Assembly (NCBI RefSeq): GCF_002902905.1
Contig: NZ_CP026124.1
Location: 3,472,001-3,536,000, forward strand
Length of the DNA: 64,000 bases
Reading direction: 5' to 3'
Origin: Achromobacter sp. AONIH1
GTDB lineage: Bacteria; Pseudomonadota; Gammaproteobacteria; Burkholderiales; Burkholderiaceae_B
The stretch's first letter is position 1; every line of letters starts with the position of its first letter. Shown here piece after piece: positions 34,403-42,944 of this stretch. Position numbers and translations under genes: made by a program. The notes under the pieces were generated by a model. It saw only the letters and a list, made by a program, of their open reading frames with translations. It was not told where the DNA came from and searched no databases.

Positions 34403-36832
34403 ATGTCCTTGCCTTCCGCTCCCTTCCATCCGCGCGTCTTGCGCATGAAAACCGGCGTCGCGCTGGTCATGGCGGCATTGGCCGGCGCCGCGCTGGCGGC
34501 CGCCCAGGCCCATGCACAGACGCCCGCGACCGCCGCGCCGCGCGTCCGGGCCAATGTGCCGGCTGGCCCGCTGGGCGCGGCGCTGGCCGGCTTCGCGCGG
34601 CAGGCCCAGGTACTGCTGTCGTTCGATCCCGCCCTGGCCGATGGCCTGCAGAGCCCCGGCCTGCAGGGCAGCCATGGCGTGCAGGAGGGGTTTGACGCAT
34701 TGCTGGCCGGCACCTCCTTGCAGGCGCATCGCCGCGCGGACGGTGATTTCGAACTGCGGCGCGCCGGCGCCGAGGCCGCGCAATTGGCGCCGGTGGTGGT
34801 GCTGGGAGCGGGAGCGACGACCGAGGGCTCGGGCCTGTATACCGCCGACTGGATGCGGTCCGCCAACGGCCTGGTGCTGTCGCAGCGCGATACGCCGCAG
34901 TCGACCAGCGTCATCACCCGGCAGCAGATGGACGACCGCGCCATCGGCAGCGTGCGCGACGTCATGGAGAACGCCACCGGCATGAACGTGCAGCAGGCCG
35001 AATCGGAGCGCCTGACCTATTACTCGCGCGGCTTTTCCATGGATACCTTTCAGTTCGACGGCGTGGTCAAGCCCTTGAACAGCCTGTACCAGTTCGGCGA
35101 AGGCAACCTGGATCCGGCCATCTATGACCACGTGGAGATCATCCGTGGCGCCACTGGCCTGATGAGCGGCACGGGCAATCCCGGCGGTTCGGTCAATTTC
35201 ATCCGCAAGCGTCCGACGCGTGAATTCCAGGGAGAGGCCAAGGTCTCTGCCGGCAGCCACGACACGTATCGGGGCGAGATCGACCTGTCGACGCCGTTCA
35301 ACGCCTCCGGCTCTGTGCGGGGGCGCCTGGTCGGCGCGAAAGAGCGCCGTGGCGACACGATGGATCTCTACAGCAAGAAGCGGGACGTGCTGTATGGCAT
35401 CGTCGAGGCCGATATCGGCGAGTCGACGACGATCAGCGCGGGCGGTTCGGTGCAGCGCTCGCGTCCGCGCGGCATCAGCTGGGGCGGCCTGCCGGCGCTG
35501 GACGCCTCGGGCAAGCCGATCGACTGGCCCAAGGGCCAGGCCATGGGCGCGAAGTGGTCGCGCTGGGACACGGATTCCCATGAATACTTCGCCCAGATCG
35601 AGCACGGTTTTTCCAATGGCTGGAACGCGCGCCTGTCGTACACCCGGCTGGAGAACACCTTCGATGCGCCGCTGCTGTTCACCTCGGACGTGCCGGTGAC
35701 GTTGAACGGGTTCTCCAAGCCGCCGCTGCTGCGCAAGTTCAAGGGCGGCAGCGACCAGGACGTGTATGGCGGATCGATGGACGGCGCGTTCGATGCGCTG
35801 GGCCGCAAGCACCAGTTCAACCTGGGTTTCTCGCATTCGATCATCAAGGCGTGGAACCAGAGCTGGGACACGTCGGATCAGGCCGGCTACCCGATACCGG
35901 ACGTGAAGGACTGGACCGGCGACTGGCCCGCGCCGCGCTGGGACATCCTGGCGCTGTCGCAGACCCACCGTGACGAGCAGACGGGCATCTACGGCACCTT
36001 GCGCCTGCAGCTGGCCGATCGCCTGCACCTGCTGGCCGGGGCGCGCTGGACCCGCTGGCAGTCCAGCGAGACCAGCGGCGGCGTGGCGGGCTACACGCAT
36101 ACCTATTCCGAGGTCACGCCGTATCTGGGCGCCACGTATGACCTGGACGATACCTACACCGCTTACGCCAGCTACACCAACATCTTCCTGCCGCAGATGG
36201 TCAAGACCCGCAGCTGGGACATGGCCGGTCCGGCCTATGGCCACAACTACGAGGCGGGCATCAAGGCCGCCTATCTGGATGGGCGGCTGAACGCGTCGCT
36301 CGCGGTGTTCCAGACGGACCAGAAGGATGTGGCCGAGTACGGCGGCTTCGATCCGGTGCATGACGACGGCTGGTACTACATCCTGGAAGGCACGCGCACG
36401 CGCGGCTTCGAGGCCGAGCTGGCCGGCGAGGTGACTCCGGGCTGGAACGTGTTCCTGGGCTATACCTACCGGCAGTCCAAGGACAACGAGGGCAGGAAGG
36501 TGCAGACCACGCAGCCGGAGCAACTGCTCAAGGCCAGCACGGCCTATCGCCTGCCCGGCAGCTGGAACAAGCTGACCGTCGGTGGCGGCGTGCGCTGGCA
36601 GAGTCGCACCAGCGCGCAGACCTATTACGGTCTGCAGGCGGGCGACATCGTGCAGAAGCCCTATGCCTTGTTCGACTTGATGGCGCAGTACGACTTCAGC
36701 GACAAGACCCGGCTGCAGTTGAATATCCGCAATCTGGCCGACAAGAAGTACTACCGGTCCATGGGCTTCTACAACTCCGTGTTCTACGGCGAAGGCAGGA
36801 CCGCGATGCTGACGCTCAGCCAGCGCTTCTAG
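34403..36832 (+). CDS. TonB-dependent siderophore receptor with signalling (STN) domain
   Basis: Outer-membrane ferric-siderophore transducer, 809 residues. The signal peptide ends near AHA-QT (about residue 39; an alternative start is Met15). An STN domain spans about 47-120 (VRANVPAGPLGAALAGFARQ), a plug domain about 140-270 (SVRDVMENATGMNVQQAESE, VEIIRGATGLMSGTGNPGGS) and a 22-strand barrel follows, ending in the terminal aromatic RF. The STN domain means it signals to the FecR just upstream. Sequence style is that of FpvA/FoxA-like hydroxamate or mixed siderophore receptors; the ligand is unknown. No siderophore synthesis genes are nearby, so it may take up xenosiderophores. Confidence 0.92.
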   Translation: MSLPSAPFHPRVLRMKTGVALVMAALAGAALAAAQAHAQTPATAAPRVRANVPAGPLGAALAGFARQAQVLLSFDPALADGLQSPGLQGSHGVQEGFDALLAGTSLQAHRRADGDFELRRAGAEAAQLAPVVVLGAGATTEGSGLYTADWMRSANGLVLSQRDTPQSTSVITRQQMDDRAIGSVRDVMENATGMNVQQAESERLTYYSRGFSMDTFQFDGVVKPLNSLYQFGEGNLDPAIYDHVEIIRGATGLMSGTGNPGGSVNFIRKRPTREFQGEAKVSAGSHDTYRGEIDLSTPFNASGSVRGRLVGAKERRGDTMDLYSKKRDVLYGIVEADIGESTTISAGGSVQRSRPRGISWGGLPALDASGKPIDWPKGQAMGAKWSRWDTDSHEYFAQIEHGFSNGWNARLSYTRLENTFDAPLLFTSDVPVTLNGFSKPPLLRKFKGGSDQDVYGGSMDGAFDALGRKHQFNLGFSHSIIKAWNQSWDTSDQAGYPIPDVKDWTGDWPAPRWDILALSQTHRDEQTGIYGTLRLQLADRLHLLAGARWTRWQSSETSGGVAGYTHTYSEVTPYLGATYDLDDTYTAYASYTNIFLPQMVKTRSWDMAGPAYGHNYEAGIKAAYLDGRLNASLAVFQTDQKDVAEYGGFDPVHDDGWYYILEGTRTRGFEAELAGEVTPGWNVFLGYTYRQSKDNEGRKVQTTQPEQLLKASTAYRLPGSWNKLTVGGGVRWQSRTSAQTYYGLQAGDIVQKPYALFDLMAQYDFSDKTRLQLNIRNLADKKYYRSMGFYNSVFYGEGRTAMLTLSQRF

Positions 36833-36844
36833 CGTGTCCGGCGT

Positions 36845-37804
36845 TCAGACGCGCCAGTCGCTGGCCCGGCTGAGCTTGGCGAGCTGGTCGCGGCTGAGCG
36901 TCAGGCTGGCGGCCTTGACCAGTTCGTCGAGTTGTTCCAGCGAGGTGGCGCTGACGATGGGCGAGGTGATGCCGGGCTGCGCGATCTGCCAGGCCAGCGC
37001 GGCCTGGGCCGGCGTGCAGTTCGCGTCCTCGGCCACTTCGTCCAGCGCCTTCAGGATGCGCAGGCCGCGCTCGTTCAGATAGGTGTCGACGATCTTGCGG
37101 CCGCGCACGCTCTTGCCCGCGTCGGCGGCGCTGCGGTATTTGCCGCTGAGAAAGCCGCTGGCCAGCGCGTAGTAGTTGATCACGCCCATGTCCTGCGCCC
37201 GCACCAGCGATTGCAGGCCGGACTCGAAGCCCTCGCGCTTGTACAGGTTGTATTCAGGCTGCACGCTTTCGTAGCGCGGCAGGTTGTGGCGCTCGCTGGC
37301 GATCAGGGCCTCGGACAGGCGCACGGACGTGTAGTTGGACGCGCCGATGGCGCGCACCTTGCCCGCTTCCATCAGCCGGGCGTAGGCGCCCAGCGTGTCG
37401 GTCAGCGGCGTGTCGGGGTCGTCCTGGTGCGACTGGTACAGGTCCACGTAGTCCGTCTGCAGCCGCGACAGCGAGGCTTCCAGCGACTGGCGGATGTAGG
37501 CGGGCGCCAGGCCCTTGCGGCCGGGCCCCATTTCCATGCCGACCTTGGTGGCGAGCAGCACCTGGCTGCGCCGGCCCGAGCGCTTGATCCACTTGCCGAT
37601 CAGGGTTTCGGATTCGCCGCCCTGGTTGCCCGGCGCCCAGCGCGAATACACGTCGGCGGTGTCGATGAAGTTCAGTCCGGCGTCGACCATGGCGTCCAGC
37701 AGGGAACAGGCGCCGGCCTCGTCGACGGTCCAGCCGAAGACATTGCCGCCGAAGGTCAGGGGAGGGATCTGCAGGCCGGAACGGCCCAGCGCGCGCTTGA
37801 TCAT
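36845..37804 (-). CDS. aldo/keto reductase
   Basis: A 319-residue NADPH-dependent (beta/alpha)8-barrel oxidoreductase. The catalytic tetrad is visible as Asp51 and Tyr53 (FIDTADVYSRW), Lys87 (LLATKVGM) and His126 (YQSHQDD). The C-terminal cofactor region reads SPIVSATSLEQLDELV. It resembles the YajO/Tas/general-stress AKR group with an unknown carbonyl substrate. I chose ATG 37804, which gives the usual MIKRALGRSGL start. It converges with the siderophore receptor gene with only 12 bases between stops and stands alone. Confidence 0.9.
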   Translation of the reverse strand: MIKRALGRSGLQIPPLTFGGNVFGWTVDEAGACSLLDAMVDAGLNFIDTADVYSRWAPGNQGGESETLIGKWIKRSGRRSQVLLATKVGMEMGPGRKGLAPAYIRQSLEASLSRLQTDYVDLYQSHQDDPDTPLTDTLGAYARLMEAGKVRAIGASNYTSVRLSEALIASERHNLPRYESVQPEYNLYKREGFESGLQSLVRAQDMGVINYYALASGFLSGKYRSAADAGKSVRGRKIVDTYLNERGLRILKALDEVAEDANCTPAQAALAWQIAQPGITSPIVSATSLEQLDELVKAASLTLSRDQLAKLSRASDWRV

Positions 37805-37946
37805 GATGAGGCCCTCTGTGTTGCCGCCGGGGGCGGCCGGACGACCGTCCCGATTGTCCAGTGTATCGGGAATGGAGCGGGCGGCGGCGCCGGGATCCGG
37901 GGCGCGGCGCGCGCCATGCACCCATTCAGGGATTCCCCGCAAAGGC

Positions 37947-37975
37947 TTTTGATCTGCGCCACGTTAGACTATATG
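37947..37975 (+). promoter_or_regulatory. candidate promoter of TrpX-type binding protein gene
   Basis: TTTTGA, 17 bases and TATATG lie about 120 bases ahead of the ABC binding-protein gene in the 289-base divergent gap with the aldo/keto reductase. It is the only AT-rich spot in that gap. Weak evidence. Confidence 0.35.
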
Positions 37976-38093
37976 GCTTTTACGGCCGGACGGACCTGCG
38001 GGAAGCCGCCGGGGCCGCCGTAAAGAGAACCAAGACAGCCTTGGGCGTACAGTCCAACAACGAACAATCACCGAAGGTTCAAGGAGCTTATCT

Positions 38094-39065
38094 ATGCTGA
38101 TCGGAAAAAAACATTTTCTGACGGTTGGCGCCATGGCGCTCGCGATGGCTATCGCCTCGCCCGTGTCGGCGCAGCAGAAATCGGTGGCGGTGACCGCCAT
38201 CGTCGAGCACCCGGCGCTGGACGCCGTGCGTGACGGCGTGCAGGACGCCCTCAAGCAAGCCGGCTATGAGCCGGGCAAGAACCTGAAATGGCAGTATCAG
38301 AGCGCGCAGGGCAACAACGGCACCGCCGCTCAGATCGCCCGCAAGTTCGTCGGCGACAAGCCCGACGCCATCGTCGCCATCGCCACGCCGTCGGCCCAGG
38401 CCGTCGTGGCGGCCACCAAGGACGTGCCGGTCGTGTACTCGGCCGTGACCGATCCGGTCGCCGCCCAGCTGGTCGCCAGCATGGAACCCACGGGCACCAA
38501 CGTCACCGGCGTGTCGGACCTGCTGGTCCTGGACAAGCAGATCGACCTGATCAAGAAGATCGTGCCCAACGCCAAGCGCGTCGGCATGGTCTACAACCCG
38601 GGCGAGGCCAACTCGGTCGTGGTGGTCAAGAAGCTGCAGGAGCTGCTGCCCAAGTACGGCATGAGCCTGGTCGAGGCGGCCGCGCCGCGCTCGGTCGACG
38701 TGGCCTCGGCCGCGCGCAGCCTGATCGGCAAGGTCGACGTCATCTACACCAACACCGACAATAACGTGGTCTCGGCCTACGAGTCGCTGGTGAAGGTCGG
38801 CAACGACGCCAAGATCCCGCTGGTCGCCTCGGACACCGACAGCGTCAAGCGCGGCGGCATCGCCGCCCTGGGCATCAACTACCGCGACCTGGGCGTGCAG
38901 ACCGGCAAGGTCGTCGTGCGCATCCTGAAGGGCGAGAAGCCCGGCGCCATCGCCTCGGAAACCAGCTCCAAGCTGGAACTCTATGTGAATCCGGGCGCAG
39001 CCGCCAAGCAAGGCGTCACGCTGTCCGACGCGCTGATCAAGTCGGCAGCGGTGGTGGTGAAGTAA
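38094..39065 (+). CDS. ABC transporter substrate-binding protein (TrpX/YtrF-type)
   Basis: A 323-residue periplasmic binding protein of the ABC_sub_bind family. The signal peptide is residues 1-26 (MALAMAIASPVSAQQ). Diagnostic segments are VTAIVEHPALDAVRDGVQDA, IVAIATPSAQAVVAATKDVP and VYSAVTDPVAAQLV. Family members linked to tryptophan or tyrosine uptake share this form, but the ligand is not proven here. The cognate permease and ATPase genes follow, separated by a terminator and about 360 bases, so the receptor is probably expressed more highly than the membrane parts. Confidence 0.87.
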   Translation: MLIGKKHFLTVGAMALAMAIASPVSAQQKSVAVTAIVEHPALDAVRDGVQDALKQAGYEPGKNLKWQYQSAQGNNGTAAQIARKFVGDKPDAIVAIATPSAQAVVAATKDVPVVYSAVTDPVAAQLVASMEPTGTNVTGVSDLLVLDKQIDLIKKIVPNAKRVGMVYNPGEANSVVVVKKLQELLPKYGMSLVEAAAPRSVDVASAARSLIGKVDVIYTNTDNNVVSAYESLVKVGNDAKIPLVASDTDSVKRGGIAALGINYRDLGVQTGKVVVRILKGEKPGAIASETSSKLELYVNPGAAAKQGVTLSDALIKSAAVVVK

Positions 39066-39426
39066 GCCGCCCCGCCTGAAACCCCGCGCATGCCTTGCGG
39101 CATGAGCGGGGTTTTGTTTTACCTGCCTGTCTGTCTTGCCTTCCCGTCCCGCCGCTTTCCTGTCTTGCCGCACGGCGCCTGCCGCCGGTGGGAATGCCCG
39201 CGTCGGACTCGTCCCCGCTAGAAATCCGCGCGCCCTGGGCGCGCGAGCCGGCCGCCGAATCGGGCTGCCGGGGCAGGACCGTGCGCGCTTTGGCAGAAAA
39301 CAGGCGAAAATCGTCGCTGGGGAAATGTTCGTTGCAAAAGCTCGGGTAAAACTTACCCCGAAACGCAAGAAGTGCGACGTTTCAACTCTTTAATATGCTC
39401 GTTTCTCATCTGATTGGATTTGACCC
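39066..39426. other. intergenic region with terminator between binding protein and permease genes
   Basis: This 361-base gap holds the terminator at 39079-39115, then a GC-rich stretch without a credible gene, and an AT-richer end. That end has the small symmetry CGGGTAA-AAC-TTACCCCG near 39343-39361 and CTCTTTAATATG near 39388. The latter part could carry a promoter for the permease gene. No further feature is visible. Confidence 0.45.
39079..39115 (+). terminator. intrinsic terminator after TrpX-type gene
   Basis: AAACCCCGC pairs with GCGGGGTTT around an inner GCATGCC/GGCATG hairpin and is followed by TTTTGTTTT. It lies 14 bases after the stop codon and should end or attenuate transcription before the permease gene. 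Confidence 0.85.
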
Positions 39427-40302
39427 ATGTCATTGTTTTCGTTGTTAGGCGCGTTGGAGATCGGGCTGATCTTCAGCCTGGTGGCTTTGGGCGTGTTTAT
39501 CTCCTTCCGCCTGTTGCGCTTTCCGGACCTGACGGTCGACGGCAGCTTTCCGCTGGGCGGCGCGGTCTGTGCCACGCTGATCGCCGCGGGCACCGATCCC
39601 TTCCTGGCCACGATCGCGGCCACCTTCGCCGGCGCGGCCGCCGGCCTGGTGACGGGCTGGCTGAACGTCAAGCTCAAGATCATGGACCTGCTGGCGAGCA
39701 TCCTGATGATGATCGCGCTGTACTCGGTCAACCTGCGCATCATGGGCAAGCCCAACGTGCCGCTGATCACCGAGCCCACCATGTTCTCCATCCTGCAGCC
39801 GGCCTGGCTGCCGGACTACGTGGCCCGTCCGCTCATCCTGGTGGTGGTCGTGATCCTGGCCAAGCTGCTGCTGGACTGGTTCTTCGCCACGCAGACCGGC
39901 CTGGCGATGCGCGCCACCGGCTCCAACGGCCGCATGGCCCGCGCGCAAGGCGTCAACACCGGCCGCATGATCCTGGGCGGCATGGCGCTGTCGAACGCGC
40001 TGGTGGCGATGGCCGGCGCGCTGTTCGCGCAGACCCAGGGCGGCTCGGACATCTCGATGGGCATCGGCACTATCGTGATCGGCCTGGCCGCGGTGATCGT
40101 GGGCGAGAGCATCCTGCCGTCGCGCAAGCTGGTCCTGGCCACGCTGGCCGTGATCATCGGCGCCATCGTCTACCGCTTCTTCATCGCGCTGGCGCTGAAC
40201 AGCGACTTCATCGGCCTGAAGGCGCAGGACCTGAACCTGGTCACGGCGGTGCTGGTCACGATTGCCCTGGTCATTCCGATGCTCAAGAAAAAACTGAAGT
40301 AG
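39427..40302 (+). CDS. ABC transporter permease (TrpX-type system)
   Basis: A 291-residue inner-membrane permease of the BPD_transp_2 family with 8 or 9 hydrophobic segments. Characteristic parts are LLRFPDLTVDGSFPLGGAVC near the N-terminus, NVKLKIMDLLASILMMIALY and GSDISMGIGTIVIGLAAVIV. The family is that of the uncharacterised YtrF-like/tryptophan transport permeases found next to ABC_sub_bind receptors. The ATPase gene follows after a 142-base gap occupied by a dispersed repeat. Confidence 0.87.
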   Translation: MSLFSLLGALEIGLIFSLVALGVFISFRLLRFPDLTVDGSFPLGGAVCATLIAAGTDPFLATIAATFAGAAAGLVTGWLNVKLKIMDLLASILMMIALYSVNLRIMGKPNVPLITEPTMFSILQPAWLPDYVARPLILVVVVILAKLLLDWFFATQTGLAMRATGSNGRMARAQGVNTGRMILGGMALSNALVAMAGALFAQTQGGSDISMGIGTIVIGLAAVIVGESILPSRKLVLATLAVIIGAIVYRFFIALALNSDFIGLKAQDLNLVTAVLVTIALVIPMLKKKLK

Positions 40303-40303
40303 A

Positions 40304-40400
40304 GATGGCCCACCCCCGAAGCGCTGCGCGCTTCCCCTTCAAGGGGGCACAGCTGCGGACCGGCGGAGCCGGATCCGCGCTGCCCCGATCTTGTGGGGAC
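40304..40400 (-). repeat. dispersed GC-rich intergenic repeat, copy B
   Basis: Read on the minus strand this 97-base element contains GCGGATCCGGCTCCGCCGG, GTGCCCCCTTG and CGCTTCGGGGGTGGGCCATC, matching the element at 26041-26125 almost base for base in its core. It fills the gap between permease and ATPase genes. Its hairpin-forming symmetries may lower or stabilise downstream mRNA. Confidence 0.87.
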
Positions 40401-40444
40401 GGCCGGTGTGCGGGGGAACTATGCGCAGAATGGAGAATTGAAGA

Positions 40445-41239
40445 ATGTTGTCCGCTAAAGATCTGAAGATCACTTTCAACGCCGGCACGCCGATCGAGAC
40501 GCGCGCGCTGTGCGGACTGTCGCTGGAGATTCCGTCGGGCCAGTTCGTCACCGTCATCGGCTCGAACGGCGCCGGCAAGTCCACCTTCCTGAACGCCGTG
40601 TCGGGCGACCTGCTGGTGGATTCCGGCCGCATCGACATCGACGGCGTGGACATGACGCGCAAGCCGGTGTGGGCGCGCTCGTCCAAGGTGGCGCGCGTGT
40701 TCCAGGACCCGATGGCCGGGACCTGCGAAGACCTGACCATCGAAGAGAACATGGCGCTGGCGCAGCTGCGCGGCGACCGCCGAGGCTACAGCCGCGCGGT
40801 CAAGGCCTCGATGCGCGAAGGCTTCCGCGAGCGGCTGGCGACGCTGGGCCTGGGCCTGGAAAACCGCCTGGCCGATCGCATCGGCCTGTTGTCCGGCGGC
40901 CAGCGCCAGGCCGTCAGCCTGCTGATGGCGGCGCTGCAGCCGTCGCGCATCCTGCTGCTGGACGAGCACACCGCCGCGCTCGATCCGCGCACCGCCGATT
41001 TCGTGCTGCAGCTGACGGCGCGCATCGTCGCCGAAAGCAAGCTCACCACCATGATGGTGACGCACAGCATGCGCCAGGCGCTGGACGTGGGCGAGCGCAC
41101 GGTCATGCTGCACCAGGGGCAGGTGGTGCTGGACGTGTCCGGCGACGAGCGCCGCGGCATGGACGTGCCGGACCTGCTGGCCATGTTCGAGCGCGTGCGC
41201 GGCGAGAAACTGTCGGACGACGCGTTGCTGCTGGGCTAG
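40445..41239 (+). CDS. ABC transporter ATPase (TrpX-type system)
   Basis: A 264-residue cytoplasmic ATPase. Walker A is GSNGAGKST at about 39-47, the signature is LLSGGQRQAVSLLMA and Walker B is ILLLDEHTAALDP, with His in place of the more usual Pro after the catalytic Glu, as is common in this subfamily. It follows the permease gene after a repeat element and ends just before a bidirectional terminator. Together with the receptor at 38094 and the permease it makes a complete importer. Confidence 0.9.
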   Translation: MLSAKDLKITFNAGTPIETRALCGLSLEIPSGQFVTVIGSNGAGKSTFLNAVSGDLLVDSGRIDIDGVDMTRKPVWARSSKVARVFQDPMAGTCEDLTIEENMALAQLRGDRRGYSRAVKASMREGFRERLATLGLGLENRLADRIGLLSGGQRQAVSLLMAALQPSRILLLDEHTAALDPRTADFVLQLTARIVAESKLTTMMVTHSMRQALDVGERTVMLHQGQVVLDVSGDERRGMDVPDLLAMFERVRGEKLSDDALLLG

Positions 41240-41262
41240 AAGACCGACGCTGTGGCGTCCAG

Positions 41263-41301
41263 CCCGCCGCCGGCCTGCACAAGGCGGGCGGCGGGTTTTT
41301 T
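41263..41301 (+). terminator. intrinsic terminator after ABC ATPase gene
   Basis: CCCGCCGCC and GGCGGCGGG form a 9-base stem around a 15-base loop and are followed by six Ts. It sits between the stop codons of the converging ATPase and FAD-protein genes. Confidence 0.85.
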
Positions 41302-41306
41302 CTTTG

Positions 41307-42944
41307 TCAGGCGACTTCGGGGCGCGCGCCCAGGACGCGAGCCGCCGCCGTTACCCCCCACCAGGCCGCTTCCTCGAACACCGAATAGCCCGACAGGTCG
41401 GCGTGGGCGAACAGGATCTGGCCGTCGACGTCCCGCAGCGCGGCCAGTCCGGCGTTGGACAGGCTGCCGCAATGCGGCGTGGCCATCGCATGGCCGCGCA
41501 CGGTGATGTCCAGCCGGCGCGCGCGGCGCCAGAATTCCTCGCCATAGGCGGCGATCAGGTCGACGGCGGCTTCGTCGCGCAAGGCCTCGGGGCTGGCCTG
41601 GCTGAGCCAGCGGCGCGCGTCGGCGGGTTCCAGGCGACTCAGAGCATGGTAGGCGGTGAACACGCTGCGCGGCGACCGCGCCACCCGCAGCAGCTGGTGC
41701 GTGGAGACCACATAGCCCAGTCCCTGGCCCTGGTAGACCACGTTGTCCCAGGACAGCGGTTCGCCGGGCGCTTCCAGCGGATAGCCGTCCATGACGAAGT
41801 TCGACACCATCCAGGCCGCGCGCGGCGAAGCGTGCACCGCCGGGTCGTAGCCATAGGCGCGGATGTCGGGCAGCAGGCGCTGCGCCACGAATAGCGGCAT
41901 GGCGCAGACGGCGCGGCGCGCCTGCAGGGCGTAGGCGCCGCCGTCATCGGTGACGCAGGCGATGCGCGGGCCGGCGGGCGTTTCGCGGATGCGCGCGGCC
42001 GTGCCGGGCAGCAGCCAGCGTTCATGGCCCAGCCTAGCGCTGATCGCCGCGCGCATGCGCGCCACCAGTGTCGACAGGCCGCCCGGCCAGGTCAGCACCG
42101 CGCCCTCGGCGGCGTTGGCGGCATGGCCGTCGCGCGCGGCGAAGTAGTGCAGTCCGGCCCAGGCCGACACGGCGCCGGTGTCCGCGCCGTAGTCGTCGCG
42201 GCAGCAATAGTCCAGATACCAGCGCAGGGCTGGCGAGGTATAGCCCTCGCGTTCCAGCCATTGCCTGAAGGTGATGCCGTCCAGCGCGGTCCAGGCCGGA
42301 TCGCGCGAGGACAGGGTCAGCGGGATGGCGAAGACCTTGCGTCCGTCGTTGCCGCGCCGCGTATGCAGGGCCTGCACCTGGGCCAGGAAGCGGCGGTGCT
42401 GCGCCAGGTCGGCCTCGGGCAGGCCCTGCATCGGCAGCAGGCTGTCTTCCCAGCGGCCATCGCGCAGCAGTCGTTCCTGCGGCGAATGGACCAGCGCGGT
42501 TTCGTCGTAGTAGGGCGTGTCGCCGCCGGCGTCGCGCTCGATCAGGCCGAAGTCGGCCAGCATCTCGCGCACGTGGGTCGATTCGCGCGAGGGCAGGGGC
42601 AGGTAGTGCGCGCCCGTCGGATAGTCCAGGCCGTCCTGCGCGCCGCCGGCGGCGTTGCCGGCGTATTCCGGCCCCGCCACCACGACGAAATCGGCATGGC
42701 CCTCGCGCGCCAGTTTCCAGGCGCAGGACAGGCCGGCGACGCCGGAACCCAGGATCGCCACGCCGCAGGCGCGCGCGTCCGTGGGCTCGGGCAACGCGGC
42801 GCCGTCGCGCAGCGCATGGCCGGCCTGCATGCCGGGATAGCGGACCTGGGCCGGCGTCTCGACGATGCGCGCGCGCAGGTAGCCGGCGCCGCCGGCGATG
42901 GCGGCCGCGGCGGTCGCGCCCAGCAGGAACGCGCGGCGCTGCAT
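41307..42944 (-). CDS. FAD-dependent amine oxidase-like protein with twin-arginine-like leader
   Basis: A 545-residue flavoprotein. The N-terminus MQRRAFLLGATAAAAIAGGA looks like a Tat-type signal or membrane anchor. The dinucleotide-binding motif is VAILGSGVAGLSCAWKLARE (about 63-82), followed by an NAAGG loop typical of the amine oxidase/protoporphyrinogen oxidase group, and the C-terminal FAD contact is ILFAHADLSGYSVFEEAAWWG. Its start shares one base with the stop of the aminopropyltransferase gene, so the two are coupled. Oxidation of a polyamine made by its partner is an attractive but unproven role. Export in folded form would place it in the periplasm. Confidence 0.78.
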   Translation of the reverse strand: MQRRAFLLGATAAAAIAGGAGYLRARIVETPAQVRYPGMQAGHALRDGAALPEPTDARACGVAILGSGVAGLSCAWKLAREGHADFVVVAGPEYAGNAAGGAQDGLDYPTGAHYLPLPSRESTHVREMLADFGLIERDAGGDTPYYDETALVHSPQERLLRDGRWEDSLLPMQGLPEADLAQHRRFLAQVQALHTRRGNDGRKVFAIPLTLSSRDPAWTALDGITFRQWLEREGYTSPALRWYLDYCCRDDYGADTGAVSAWAGLHYFAARDGHAANAAEGAVLTWPGGLSTLVARMRAAISARLGHERWLLPGTAARIRETPAGPRIACVTDDGGAYALQARRAVCAMPLFVAQRLLPDIRAYGYDPAVHASPRAAWMVSNFVMDGYPLEAPGEPLSWDNVVYQGQGLGYVVSTHQLLRVARSPRSVFTAYHALSRLEPADARRWLSQASPEALRDEAAVDLIAAYGEEFWRRARRLDITVRGHAMATPHCGSLSNAGLAALRDVDGQILFAHADLSGYSVFEEAAWWGVTAAARVLGARPEVA

